The notes below the pieces were generated by a model that worked only from the letters and a program-made list of their open reading frames with translations, did not search any database and was not told the DNA's origin. From the NCBI GenBank assembly GCA_040509055.1, contig JBEVLT010000313.1:1-8838 (forward strand): DNA of 8,838 nt. Reading direction: 5' to 3'. Below, in pieces: positions 1-6,060 of the stretch (positions are counted from its first letter, which is position 1; every line of letters starts with the position of its first letter). Source of the DNA: JAJKIP01 sp040509055 (GTDB taxonomy: Bacteria; Bacteroidota; Bacteroidia; Chitinophagales; Chitinophagaceae). The translations under genes and the position numbers were made by a program.

Positions 1-952
1 CCTTACAGTATTTTCTCAGATCGGTTTCCTGCTGACCGTTGAAAAGATTCACGATCTTCTCAAAAATCAGCTGGTTCGCAGCATCAAACAGCATAATATA
101 ATGGTAGTCATCATAAATGCCATCGGGTGTAAAAGCCCTGCCGGTTTCGATACGATAGCTGCCCGACATCTCCCGCTCTACCAGCACAAAGGATACCGCA
201 CCATATTCAGACCTGATGGAATTAATGACAGGAAGGTCATCTTCCCCAACAGATTTATAGAAAACGATATTGTCCAGTTTCTTTTTTGTGTATTCCTCTT
301 TCTTTTTAACCGCTCCATCTATGGAAAATACTTTTGTATAGTTTTCCTGCAACAGCGCCTCCTGGTCTGAAAGCAGTTTGCCGGAATAATAATCCTCGAA
401 CGATACCGTCCGGGAAGAAGCCGGATCGTTCAGGCGGCCGTAATAGACCAGGTCTACCAGTAGGCCCGAGGTGGTTTTATAATCATGGCGCAGCACGCCC
501 TCGCGTTCAAATCCGCAACGTTCCGCCAGGCGTTTTGCAGCCGTATTGCTCTCATGTGTCCGCAGAAAAAGTTTCCGGAAGCCCAGGGTTTCAAAGCAGT
601 ACGTACAAAAAAGTTGAAAAGCCCGGGTACCTGCTCCTTTGCCGGCCAGGCTGGTGTCGATATAGCAGCCGGTTTCGGCTTTGGGAATGGACCAGTCGAT
701 ATTTTTCAGGTCCAGGAAACCGGCAAATTGCCCACTGAGCTCATCCACAATCACGTAAGGCATATACGTCCTGTTCTTCGCCCGTTCCACCATTTCGGCC
801 AGGAAATCGGTTGTGTCTTCCAGCGTGCGTGTCCTGGACACCGTGCCTGTAAAAAAATCTTCGAGCTGCTTGCGGTTGCGCTCTACCATATTGAAATAGG
901 GTGCCAGGTCGCCGGCCGTCAACTGCCTGATGTTATAGTGGTCAAACTTCAT
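1..952 (-). CDS. GNAT (RimJ/RimL-like) N-acetyltransferase with extra C-terminal region, partial
   Basis: The frame is open from an ATG at 952 to the left edge, giving 317 residues without a stop, so the C-terminus is missing. Residues 1-172 read as a GNAT acetyltransferase, which moves an acetyl group from acetyl-CoA to an amine. The acetyl-CoA loop LAGKGAGTRAF is at 102-112. The RimJ/RimL-type block ESNTAAKRLAERCGFEREG at 134-152 is followed by the closing strand LVDLVYYGRL at 165-174. A typical family member would end near residue 175-185, but this one continues for at least 140 residues (YYSGKLLSDQEALL at 188, a Lys-rich helix near 216-225, then a strand-rich part after 230). I do not recognise that extension. 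It may be a second domain. The start lies 26 bp after the stop of the upstream mini-MreB gene, so co-transcription is likely. The substrate is unknown; a protein N-terminus or small amine is possible. The GNAT call is firm, the fusion architecture less so. Confidence 0.85.
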   Translation of the reverse strand, partial: MKFDHYNIRQLTAGDLAPYFNMVERNRKQLEDFFTGTVSRTRTLEDTTDFLAEMVERAKNRTYMPYVIVDELSGQFAGFLDLKNIDWSIPKAETGCYIDTSLAGKGAGTRAFQLFCTYCFETLGFRKLFLRTHESNTAAKRLAERCGFEREGVLRHDYKTTSGLLVDLVYYGRLNDPASSRTVSFEDYYSGKLLSDQEALLQENYTKVFSIDGAVKKKEEYTKKKLDNIVFYKSVGEDDLPVINSIRSEYGAVSFVLVEREMSGSYRIETGRAFTPDGIYDDYHYIMLFDAANQLIFEKIVNLFNGQQETDLRKYCK

Positions 953-978
953 TTTATCAGCTTTTGGCCTTTTTGCTT

Positions 979-1347
979 TCAACCGAAACAGGATAAGGCT
1001 TCGGCAACGGAAAGCGGCCGCTCATCCTCCACCAAATAAACTTTACGTGCACCGGTTAGTTCGCCCAGGTCGCGCAGGGCTCTTTTTTCGATATCGCTTA
1101 GCCCGCCTTCGCTGCCCTCCTGTTGCTGCACCAGTACTTTCAGCGATCGCCAGAACGAACGCGTCGTACCCAGCTCACGAAGAACGGCTGCAATCGCTTT
1201 TTCCACATGTTGAAAATTTCCTACTACCTGTCCCGCCGATGAAAAAGGCAGGGTTGCCTGCTGCGTGACGGTTTGCCCGGTTTCCAGGTTGGTGATCTCC
1301 ACGGTATCATGCCGCAATTTGATATAGAGCCGGGTAGATTTGAACAT
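979..1347 (-). CDS. Miniature MreB/actin-like protein
   Basis: This 122-residue soluble protein resembles the N-terminal part of the bacterial actin MreB. Residues 6-28 (RLYIKLRHDTVEITNLETGQ and on) match the opening strand pair. VVGNFQHVEKAI at 41-52 matches the MreB segment that contains a DF..AEK pattern. EGGLSDIEKRAL at 80-91 with GARKVYLVED at 99-108 matches the MreB pattern of ExRA followed by GARxVYLIEEP. Full MreB is about 335-350 residues, so this protein lacks the second half, including the phosphate-2 and adenosine motifs, and should not bind ATP as a normal actin. I recall short MreB-like proteins of about 150 residues in other bacteria, and this one appears shorter in its middle. 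Possible roles are capping or regulating a filament, or an unrelated scaffold; both are inference. The ATG at 1347 is the first in the frame. The acetyltransferase gene follows 26 bp downstream. No clear promoter was found. Confidence 0.7.
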   Translation of the reverse strand: MFKSTRLYIKLRHDTVEITNLETGQTVTQQATLPFSSAGQVVGNFQHVEKAIAAVLRELGTTRSFWRSLKVLVQQQEGSEGGLSDIEKRALRDLGELTGARKVYLVEDERPLSVAEALSCFG

Positions 1348-1413
1348 TTAGATCCAAAATACGAAGTTTTGCAATAGACTGACCGGCGGAAGAGCTGTTA
1401 CAAGTGATGCGTG

Positions 1414-1431
1414 GCATAAAAATGTTTATGC
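1414..1431. repeat. Perfect inverted repeat at the 3' end of the 4-TM gene
   Basis: GCATAAA (1414-1420) and TTTATGC (1425-1431) form a perfect 7-bp stem with a 4-base loop AATG. It overlaps the stop codon (1426-1428) of the minus-strand membrane-protein gene. On that strand the hairpin lacks a following T-run, so it is not a canonical intrinsic terminator, though it could weaken read-through into the mini-MreB gene or stabilise the mRNA end. Confidence 0.4.
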
Positions 1432-1947
1432 TTTTCCTTTCCGCCCGAGCAGGTGTTTGACAATGCCGCCTGCGAGGTTTACCACGAAAGCTGCTTTGCC
1501 GGCGAGAAAGACAATTGTAAAAAACAGGACGGTGGCCTGCTGTTTATGCCTATCCGTCCAGGTAATACCTTCCGGATCCGGTTTGTCATCCCTGATCATT
1601 GCCCAGGAAAAAACGACCAGTACAACAAGGGTGACGATCACATGAAACCAGGTCAGGTACTTTGACCATAAAACATTCCCGGCCAATAAATAGATCAAGG
1701 CGATCAGCAGCGCAAAAAAAGACAAGACCAATAGGGCATGGCGTGCCGCAATCACAAACATGGTATCATGTACATGAAGGTCTATCCCCCGGTCGCGCGT
1801 TAAAAAAGAAAAGACAAAAAGCAATACAGCCGTAACAGGAAAACTGTTTGCGGACGGACACCGGTATATTTTTTTGTTGTCATCAGTCGTTGTTTTCCTG
1901 CGGGTAAGCGTGGACCATATCAAGCTAGGGCAGCGCAGGATTTTCAT
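1426..1947 (-). CDS. 4-TM membrane protein with heme-copper oxidase subunit I-like segment; start uncertain, possible frameshift
   Basis: From the ATG at 1947 this encodes 173 residues with four hydrophobic segments, near 37-50, 63-90, 98-118 and 137-160. The stretch DLHVHDTMFVIAARH (56-70) resembles the HDTYFVVAHFHY signature of cytochrome oxidase subunit I. The position of the first His of HFH is Ala here and only the last is His, so a normal heme-copper centre cannot be assembled; the protein is far too short to be an oxidase. Similar small proteins occur in Bacteroidota and their function is unknown to me. The start is doubtful. ATG 1947 overlaps the peptidase gene by 23 bp and adds a charged N-terminus that copies no obvious domain. 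A better-placed ATG at 1883, with AGGAAA upstream, is one base out of frame; one extra A in the A7 run at 1870-1876 would join it to the conserved frame as MTTKKIYRCPS and give 152 residues. Confidence 0.6.
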   Translation of the reverse strand: MKILRCPSLIWSTLTRRKTTTDDNKKIYRCPSANSFPVTAVLLFVFSFLTRDRGIDLHVHDTMFVIAARHALLVLSFFALLIALIYLLAGNVLWSKYLTWFHVIVTLVVLVVFSWAMIRDDKPDPEGITWTDRHKQQATVLFFTIVFLAGKAAFVVNLAGGIVKHLLGRKGKA

Positions 1948-2524
1948 ATTTCCTGCCTTTTTCCAGCAGCAGGATTCCTTTTGCCGTTCTGAATTTGGTC
2001 CGCACAAATGAGTCCTTGTTATAATTCAGCCTGCGCTTTACGGCAAAATGCAGGTGAGGCTGTAAGGCAAACCCGGTACGGCCGCTATAGCCGATCAGCT
2101 GTCCTTTGGCCACACTTCCCTTTTTGACCACCACGCCATTCTTCTGCAAATGCCAGTAACAGCCAAAGCTTCCATCATGATGCCGGATGATGATATAGTT
2201 GGCATCGTTATTCGCGGAAAAAATGCCTCCTTTCTCACTATCTTCCCGAAAGCTATACACCGTACCTTCTCTTGCCGCATATATGCCTGTCCCTTCCGGC
2301 AGGTCAAAGTCCAGTGCTGCTTTATGATTATGGGAAAACCGGCCGCCATAGCCCTGCACCACTTTATGGGTTGTACCGGGTTTGAAAGGCAGCTCATAAA
2401 CGTATGCATCCAGATTGCCGGTGACCGTGCTGGCGGATGAAAAATAGACCACCAAGGCCGTAAGCAGCAAAACAAAGAAGAGAAGGACCTTCTTTCTCAT
2501 ATTGATTCGTTTACGCGGCAACAT
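1925..2524 (-). CDS. M23-family (LytM-like) metallopeptidase, membrane-anchored
   Basis: The 199-residue product starts with a basic stretch and a hydrophobic segment (about 12-28), an uncleaved anchor or Sec signal peptide, which places the rest in the periplasm. Residues 45-165 form an M23 zinc peptidase domain: GGRFSHNHKAALDFD (60-74) supplies the first His and Asp zinc ligands (probably H65 or H67, and D72), GCYWHL (121-126) the active-site His125, and QPHLHF (155-160) the HxH pair H157/H159. EGTGIYAAREGTVYS (77-91) is the usual following strand. Known M23 enzymes cut peptidoglycan cross-links, so cell-wall hydrolysis is likely, although some members are inactive scaffolds; all key residues appear present here. 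The first ATG lies 3 bp after the VOC stop; a second in-frame ATG at 2500 (MRKKVLLFF) would also leave an intact signal segment. It is translated in a cluster with the VOC gene before it and the 4-TM gene after it. Confidence 0.85.
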   Translation of the reverse strand: MLPRKRINMRKKVLLFFVLLLTALVVYFSSASTVTGNLDAYVYELPFKPGTTHKVVQGYGGRFSHNHKAALDFDLPEGTGIYAAREGTVYSFREDSEKGGIFSANNDANYIIIRHHDGSFGCYWHLQKNGVVVKKGSVAKGQLIGYSGRTGFALQPHLHFAVKRRLNYNKDSFVRTKFRTAKGILLLEKGRKYENPALP

Positions 2525-2527
2525 ATC

Positions 2528-2890
2528 TTACCATTGCTGGATCACGATGCCGATCTGCTCATCCATCAGGGCAAACTCCTTTGCTTTCCATGGCCGCAGC
2601 GTGATCTGGCTCAGGTTGGGATGCAACAGCTCCGGGTGGGTTGACTTTACCTTTTCATACACCTCCTCAATATTGGTAGTCACCAGCCGGAATTCGGGAT
2701 GGTCCTTTGCCGCATATTCCGCATTCTGGAAAAGATTGATACGCAGCCCGTCTTTTTCCACCACGCAGAACGGCTGATGTGCGTTCAGCTCCTGGTGGCC
2801 AGGGGTAAACTCCAGGCAGTCGACAAAGATCTTCAGGCCCGACCGGATGTCTTTGTAAAAAATATTGGGGACAAGTTTGGTGAAATGCAT
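2528..2890 (-). CDS. VOC (glyoxalase/bleomycin-resistance fold) protein
   Basis: The 120-residue protein has the two-half layout of the vicinal oxygen chelate superfamily. Residues 5-55 (LVPNIFYKDIRSGLKIFVDC, then FCVVEKDGLRINLFQ) form the first beta-alpha-beta-beta-beta unit, and residues 65-120 (FRLVTTNIEEVYEKVKS, then KEFALMDEQIGIVIQQW) the second. The length is typical for single-domain members, which may act as metal-dependent lyases or dioxygenases, or as drug-binding proteins. I do not see the usual His and Glu metal ligands at the expected strand positions (the ending strand has IVIQQ rather than an E), so it may be a binding protein rather than a metalloenzyme. It is the first gene of the minus-strand cluster, 3 bp ahead of the peptidase, with a candidate -7 box 38 bp upstream of the start. 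The substrate cannot be read from the sequence. Confidence 0.75.
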   Translation of the reverse strand: MHFTKLVPNIFYKDIRSGLKIFVDCLEFTPGHQELNAHQPFCVVEKDGLRINLFQNAEYAAKDHPEFRLVTTNIEEVYEKVKSTHPELLHPNLSQITLRPWKAKEFALMDEQIGIVIQQW

Positions 2891-2928
2891 GTTGATCTGT
2901 TAAAGATGTTGGTGTTCAAAGCCTGCTT

Positions 2929-2936
2929 CAAATGTA
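2929..2936 (-). promoter_or_regulatory. Candidate -7 box for the VOC/M23/4-TM cluster
   Basis: On the minus strand this reads TACATTTG, a perfect match to the Bacteroidota -7 consensus TAnnTTTG, 38 bp upstream of the VOC start codon. No TTG-type -33 box is found 19-21 bp further upstream, so the promoter is weak or needs an activator. Confidence 0.45.
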
Positions 2937-3018
2937 ACTATTAGTTGTATACGGCGCCGGCAGTCACCCGGTTGGGCAAGGGAGAACGGCCTGCCCGAAA
3001 AATAATCGGATATATTTT

Positions 3019-3051
3019 TTTGGAACATTCATTCCGTATTTAGTAGATTTG
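3019..3051 (+). promoter_or_regulatory. Bacteroidota-type promoter of the SDR gene
   Basis: A -33 box TTTG (3019-3022) and a -7 box TAGATTTG (3044-3051) are separated by exactly 21 bp, an ideal match to the sigma-ABfr-type consensus. Transcription would start near 3057, giving a leader of about 28 bases before the ATG at 3085. One palindromic operator fills the spacer and a second covers the start point. Confidence 0.8.
3022..3035. promoter_or_regulatory. TetR operator O1 (GGAACATTCATTCC)
   Basis: This palindrome GGAA-N6-TTCC lies in the spacer between the -33 and -7 boxes of the SDR promoter and touches the G of the -33 box. It is identical over 14 bp to the site in front of the tetR gene and differs in one base from O2. 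Binding here would exclude RNA polymerase. That the neighbouring TetR protein is the ligand is inferred from position. Confidence 0.75.
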
Positions 3052-3052
3052 C

Positions 3053-3066
3053 GGAACAATCATTCC
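3053..3066. promoter_or_regulatory. TetR operator O2 (GGAACAATCATTCC)
   Basis: This second copy begins 1 bp after the -7 box of the SDR promoter and covers the predicted transcription start. Its centre is 31 bp from that of O1, about three helical turns, so two repressor dimers would sit on the same face of the DNA. It has one mismatch to O1 and O3 at the seventh position. Confidence 0.75.
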
Positions 3067-3084
3067 AATATTAACTGATCTATC

Positions 3085-3849
3085 ATGCCTAAACTACAAG
3101 ACAAGATCGCCGTGGTCACCGGCGGCACTTCCGGAATTGGCTTCGCCACTGCCAAACAATTCATTGCCGAAGGCGCACAGGTGATCCTTACGGGCCGCAA
3201 CCAGCAGGCCATCGATGCTGCCGTCACTGCATTAGGTCCCCGGGCTACGGGTATCCATGCTGATGCTGCAAAAACCGCCGATACAGCAGAGCTGGTGGAG
3301 CAGGTAAAATCCCGGTTCGGCAAAGTGGATATCCTGTTCGTCAATGCCGGGGTATTCTTTGCCGAGCCTGTCGGCCAGATCACAGAAGAGACGTTTCACC
3401 TGATCATGGATGTGAATTTCAAAGGCGCTGTTTTCACTACTGAAAAATTCATTCCCCTTCTTTCCGAAGGAGCATCGGTGATTCATTTGTCTTCCGTCAG
3501 TGCTTTTGCTGTCGGAGCAGGCACGGCCATCTATGCGGCCAGCAAGGCAGCGCTGAATGCCTACAGCCGGACGGCAGCCATCGAACTGGCCGGCCGTACA
3601 ATACGGGTGAATGTGCTCTCGCCGGGTATGGTCGACACGGAGCTATCCGTCAAGGCAGGGTTTCCCGAAGAAGTGATCCGGCAAATGAATGCTTTTATGC
3701 AAAGCAAGATGCCGTTCAAGCGCTATGCACAACCGGAAGAAGTGGCAAAACTGGCGGTATTCCTTGCCTCGGACGATGCTTCATTTATTTCCGGCGCGGA
3801 GTATACGATCGACGGAGCAGCGGCGGTGAATGAACCGTTCAGGGCTTAA
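3085..3849 (+). CDS. Classical short-chain dehydrogenase/reductase (SDR)
   Basis: The 254-residue cytoplasmic enzyme is of standard length for a classical SDR, a family that oxidises alcohols or reduces carbonyls with NAD(P)(H). The Rossmann dinucleotide loop TGGTSGIG is at 12-19, the NAG motif at 87-89, catalytic Asn111 in MDVNFKG, Ser137 in HLSSVSA, and Tyr150/Lys154 in YAASK. The C-terminal block FLASDDASFISGAEYTIDGA at 226-245 closes the fold. The segment LTGRNQ at 35-40 puts an Arg after the second strand, which often goes with NADP(H) preference (inference). The ATG at 3085 fits a short leader from the promoter at 3019-3051. The gene lies in tandem with, and 74 bp upstream of, the TetR gene that probably represses both. 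A regulated, inducible SDR suggests detoxification of a reactive carbonyl or quinone, but the substrate is not visible. Confidence 0.93.
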   Translation: MPKLQDKIAVVTGGTSGIGFATAKQFIAEGAQVILTGRNQQAIDAAVTALGPRATGIHADAAKTADTAELVEQVKSRFGKVDILFVNAGVFFAEPVGQITEETFHLIMDVNFKGAVFTTEKFIPLLSEGASVIHLSSVSAFAVGAGTAIYAASKAALNAYSRTAAIELAGRTIRVNVLSPGMVDTELSVKAGFPEEVIRQMNAFMQSKMPFKRYAQPEEVAKLAVFLASDDASFISGAEYTIDGAAAVNEPFRA

Positions 3850-3864
3850 TTTCCGCCTTCATAC

Positions 3865-3878
3865 GGAACATTCATTCC
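3865..3878. promoter_or_regulatory. TetR operator O3 (GGAACATTCATTCC) in the tetR promoter
   Basis: This is the most symmetrical of the three copies: ACGGAA at 3863-3868 pairs with TTCCGT at 3875-3880, giving 6-bp arms around a 6-bp centre. It sits 7 bp upstream of the -7 box of the tetR promoter, nearly the same geometry as O1 at the SDR promoter (8 bp), which points to autorepression. Confidence 0.75.
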
Positions 3879-3885
3879 GTTATTC

Positions 3886-3893
3886 TATCTTTG
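3886..3893 (+). promoter_or_regulatory. -7 box of the tetR promoter (TATCTTTG)
   Basis: A perfect TAnnTTTG box lies 30 bp ahead of the tetR ATG at 3924. The expected -33 position (about 3861-3864) has no TTG, so the basal promoter should be weaker than that of the SDR gene. Because the box overlaps a TTG at 3891, that TTG cannot serve as the start codon. Confidence 0.65.
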
Positions 3894-3923
3894 TGGCGCA
3901 ATTTCACTTCACAACTATTTAGT

Positions 3924-4508
3924 ATGGCACGGACCAAAGTATTTGACGAGCAGCAGGTGCTGGACAAAGCCATGAACTTGTTCTGGCAGAAGGGATACAA
4001 TGCTACTTCGGCACAGGACCTGGTGGAAGGGCTGGGCATCAGCAGGTCCAGCCTGTATGACACCTATGGCGATAAGCATTCGCTTTTTATCAGGGCGCTG
4101 CACCAATACCGCAGGCAGCGCATCGATGATGCGGTTAGCGAAGCCGGCACCACGCCCGATCCCGAAGCTTATATCAGGAGCCTTTTCGAATTTGTCAAAA
4201 CCGAAGCGCTTGATGAAAACCATTCCAGGGGTTGTTTCATGGTCAATTCAGCCGTGGAATTAGCCCCTTTCGACAGGGAGGTCGCCACTATCGTAAATTC
4301 CATCATGCACGATTTTGAAGATGCAGTATGCCGGGCTGTCAGGAAGGGCCAGGACGAAGGAATTTTTACCGCAAAATACCCGGCCCGTTCACTTGCCCGG
4401 TTTATCTTCAACTCGCTGTGCGGGCTGCGTGTGACGGTAAAATTCGACGCCAGCAAAAAAGCCTTTGACGATATCGTCAATGTTTGCCTCTCGGCCCTGA
4501 AGAACTGA
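3924..4508 (+). CDS. TetR/AcrR-family transcriptional repressor
   Basis: The 194-residue protein has the N-terminal TetR DNA-binding domain: helix 1 FDEQQVLDKAMNLFWQKGYN (7-26) and the helix-turn-helix TSAQDLVEGLGISRSSLYDTYGDKHSLF (28-55) with the family's LYxxYGDK ending. The C-terminal ligand and dimer domain spans about 60-194. It includes SRGCFMVNSAVELAP (101-115), a block I associate with a TetR subgroup that also contains regulators of electrophile-response genes. Cys104 in that block is a candidate sensor residue, which is inference. The start at 3924 was chosen because it gives the usual TetR N-terminus (MARTKVFD) and lies after the promoter. Three matching palindromes, one in its own promoter and two at the upstream SDR gene, are its likely operators, so it should repress itself and the SDR until an inducer binds. 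Alternative targets elsewhere are possible. Confidence 0.92.
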   Translation: MARTKVFDEQQVLDKAMNLFWQKGYNATSAQDLVEGLGISRSSLYDTYGDKHSLFIRALHQYRRQRIDDAVSEAGTTPDPEAYIRSLFEFVKTEALDENHSRGCFMVNSAVELAPFDREVATIVNSIMHDFEDAVCRAVRKGQDEGIFTAKYPARSLARFIFNSLCGLRVTVKFDASKKAFDDIVNVCLSALKN

Positions 4509-4566
4509 TGTTTAAAAATCAACAGCCGGTTGCATCTTTGTTGTTACCGGACGGTTTCAAAGAACT

Positions 4567-4580
4567 GTGCCAGAAGGCAC
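4567..4580. terminator. Possible bidirectional terminator hairpin
   Basis: GTGCC (4567-4571) and GGCAC (4576-4580) form a short GC-rich stem with a 4-base loop in the 93-bp gap between the convergent tetR and radical SAM genes. On the minus strand it is followed by AGTTCTTTG, a loosely T-rich tail. The position is right for a shared terminator, but the stem is short and no proper T-run follows on the plus strand. Confidence 0.35.
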
Positions 4581-4601
4581 CTGCATTTAACCAGGTTATT
4601 T

Positions 4602-6017
4602 TCAACCGGCAGCCAGTGGTTCCGCCTGGTAGTCGCTGCTCTCCGGTACAGCCTGTTTTCTGGTCTTTGCCGGCAACGGCGCGGCTTTGCTCAGGTCCGT
4701 TCGCCGGCTCATGTCGATCGGGTAATTTTTCCGGATCCGTTTATAAGCATAAAACGAGTTCATAAACAACGACAGCAGTAACGCGCCGCTGCGTAACGTA
4801 AACAGCCCCTTCATGATCCGCCTGAACGCATAAAAAGGCGAAAAAGATTTTTTCCACAGCGTCCGGTGCGCCTGCAACAGCTGATCCTCGTCCATCTGCC
4901 GGGGCCGGAAGGCAACATTATACCCATTGTAAAAATTCCAGTTCCGGTCCTCCGCTATTCTGCCTTGCTGACTCAGTTTGGTATAAATGGCGGTTCCGCG
5001 GAAAGGCGTCATGATGCTGAGGAACGGCACATCGATGCCGATCTCCATCAATTGGTCCGCCATGTTGACGATACTTTGTTCATCGTCATGGTCAAACCCG
5101 GCGATAAAACCGGCCATGACCGCGATACCACGCTTGCGGATGGCTTTTACCGCCTGCTTATAGTTCGTTATTTTATTTTGCCGCTTGTTGGCATCTGCCA
5201 GCGACTCCACGCCAAACGATTCGATACCCAGGAATACGCCGATGCAGCCGGAAGCTTTCATCAGGTCCAGCAGTTCGGGATCTTTGGCAATGTCCATGCT
5301 GGCCTGTGTCAGCCACCATTTTTTCATTGGGATCATTTCGGTTAACAACTGCCGGATATAGGGCCGTTTGATGGTCAGGTTATCGTCCCAGAACCAGACG
5401 ATCTTTCGCTGCCACCAGTACGGGAACCGGTCGTAGGCTGCATCCCTGATCACATCTTCTACCGGCCGCAGGCGAAAACCTGGATTTAACGATGGCACCG
5501 TGCAGAAGGAACAGGAAAACGGGCAGCCGCGGGTAGCCTGGATCACTTTTTTAATAAAAAATTTATCCGGCAGCAGGTCGTATCGCGGAGTGGGCAGGTT
5601 GGTCATGTCGCAGGGCGTACCGGTGTAGATGGATTGTAGCCGTCCTTCTTCGAGGTCCTGCAGCAGCTGGGGCCACACGTTTTCCGCTTCCCCGGTTACG
5701 ATGGCATCGAAATAAGTCAGGGCTTCTTCCCGGCAATAGGTAACATGGGGGCCGCCGGCAATCACGGTCTTTCCTCTTTTCTTAAATTCAACGGCCAGCC
5801 GGTACGCTGCCATAGCAAAGCCGCTGAAGAACGAGATAGCGATCAGGTCCGCATCGGTATCGGGATCGATGCGATCGATCTGCTGGTGAAATACCCGCAC
5901 TTCGTGTCGGGCGGGCGTAATCGCGGCCAGGTGGATACCCGTGACCGGCGGCACGAAATCACGCTCGTGCCCGAACTCGTAGCGCTGCATATAGGCAATG
6001 ATGATATCTATTTTCAT
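4602..6017 (-). CDS. Class B radical SAM protein with N-terminal cobalamin-binding-like domain
   Basis: The 471-residue protein has a Rossmann-type B12-binding-like region at about 1-130, with IAGGPHVTYCREEAL (86-100) and FDAIVTGEAENVWPQLL (103-119), both typical of this superfamily. The radical SAM core follows, with the iron-sulfur motif CxxxCxxC at C165, C169 and C172 in RGCPFSCSFCTVPSL. Later core blocks are VWFWDDNLTIKRPY (207-220), FLGIESFGVESL (262-273) and MAGFIAGFDHDDEQSI (301-316). A C-terminal extension (about 360-471) contains NFYNGYNVAFRP and a basic, partly hydrophobic stretch, like the tails of hopanoid-type enzymes of the class. Members do methylations, rearrangements or C-C bond chemistry on lipids and natural products; the substrate here is unknown. 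It is the last gene of an operon, 43 bp after the DoxX-like gene. The N-terminal B12 region lacks a full DxHxxG motif, usual for many class B proteins that bind cobalamin base-off. Confidence 0.9.
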   Translation of the reverse strand: MKIDIIIAYMQRYEFGHERDFVPPVTGIHLAAITPARHEVRVFHQQIDRIDPDTDADLIAISFFSGFAMAAYRLAVEFKKRGKTVIAGGPHVTYCREEALTYFDAIVTGEAENVWPQLLQDLEEGRLQSIYTGTPCDMTNLPTPRYDLLPDKFFIKKVIQATRGCPFSCSFCTVPSLNPGFRLRPVEDVIRDAAYDRFPYWWQRKIVWFWDDNLTIKRPYIRQLLTEMIPMKKWWLTQASMDIAKDPELLDLMKASGCIGVFLGIESFGVESLADANKRQNKITNYKQAVKAIRKRGIAVMAGFIAGFDHDDEQSIVNMADQLMEIGIDVPFLSIMTPFRGTAIYTKLSQQGRIAEDRNWNFYNGYNVAFRPRQMDEDQLLQAHRTLWKKSFSPFYAFRRIMKGLFTLRSGALLLSLFMNSFYAYKRIRKNYPIDMSRRTDLSKAAPLPAKTRKQAVPESSDYQAEPLAAG

Positions 6018-6060
6018 TGTCGGGGATTTAGCATTGCTGATACAGGAAAATGATCGTGTC

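Noticed and set aside
101..1039. Plus-strand open frames across the acetyltransferase region
   Set aside because: The minus-strand frame has clear GNAT motifs throughout; the plus-strand products have no recognisable features.
1948..2007. Longer start (2007) for the 4-TM membrane protein
   Set aside because: It would overlap the peptidase coding region by 83 bp and the added residues are simply the peptidase sequence read in another frame.
2974..2996. Inverted repeat GGGCA/TGCCC between the VOC and SDR promoters
   Set aside because: Only a 5-bp stem with a 13-base loop and no T-run; not distinguishable from chance.
3891..3923. TTG start for the TetR gene giving 11 extra residues
   Set aside because: The TTG is part of the -7 box TATCTTTG; the ATG at 3924 gives the usual TetR N-terminus.
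4866..5345. Plus-strand open frame of 159 residues opposite the radical SAM gene
   Set aside because: It lies wholly inside the radical SAM core, has no recognisable domain or promoter, and is a shadow of codon use.
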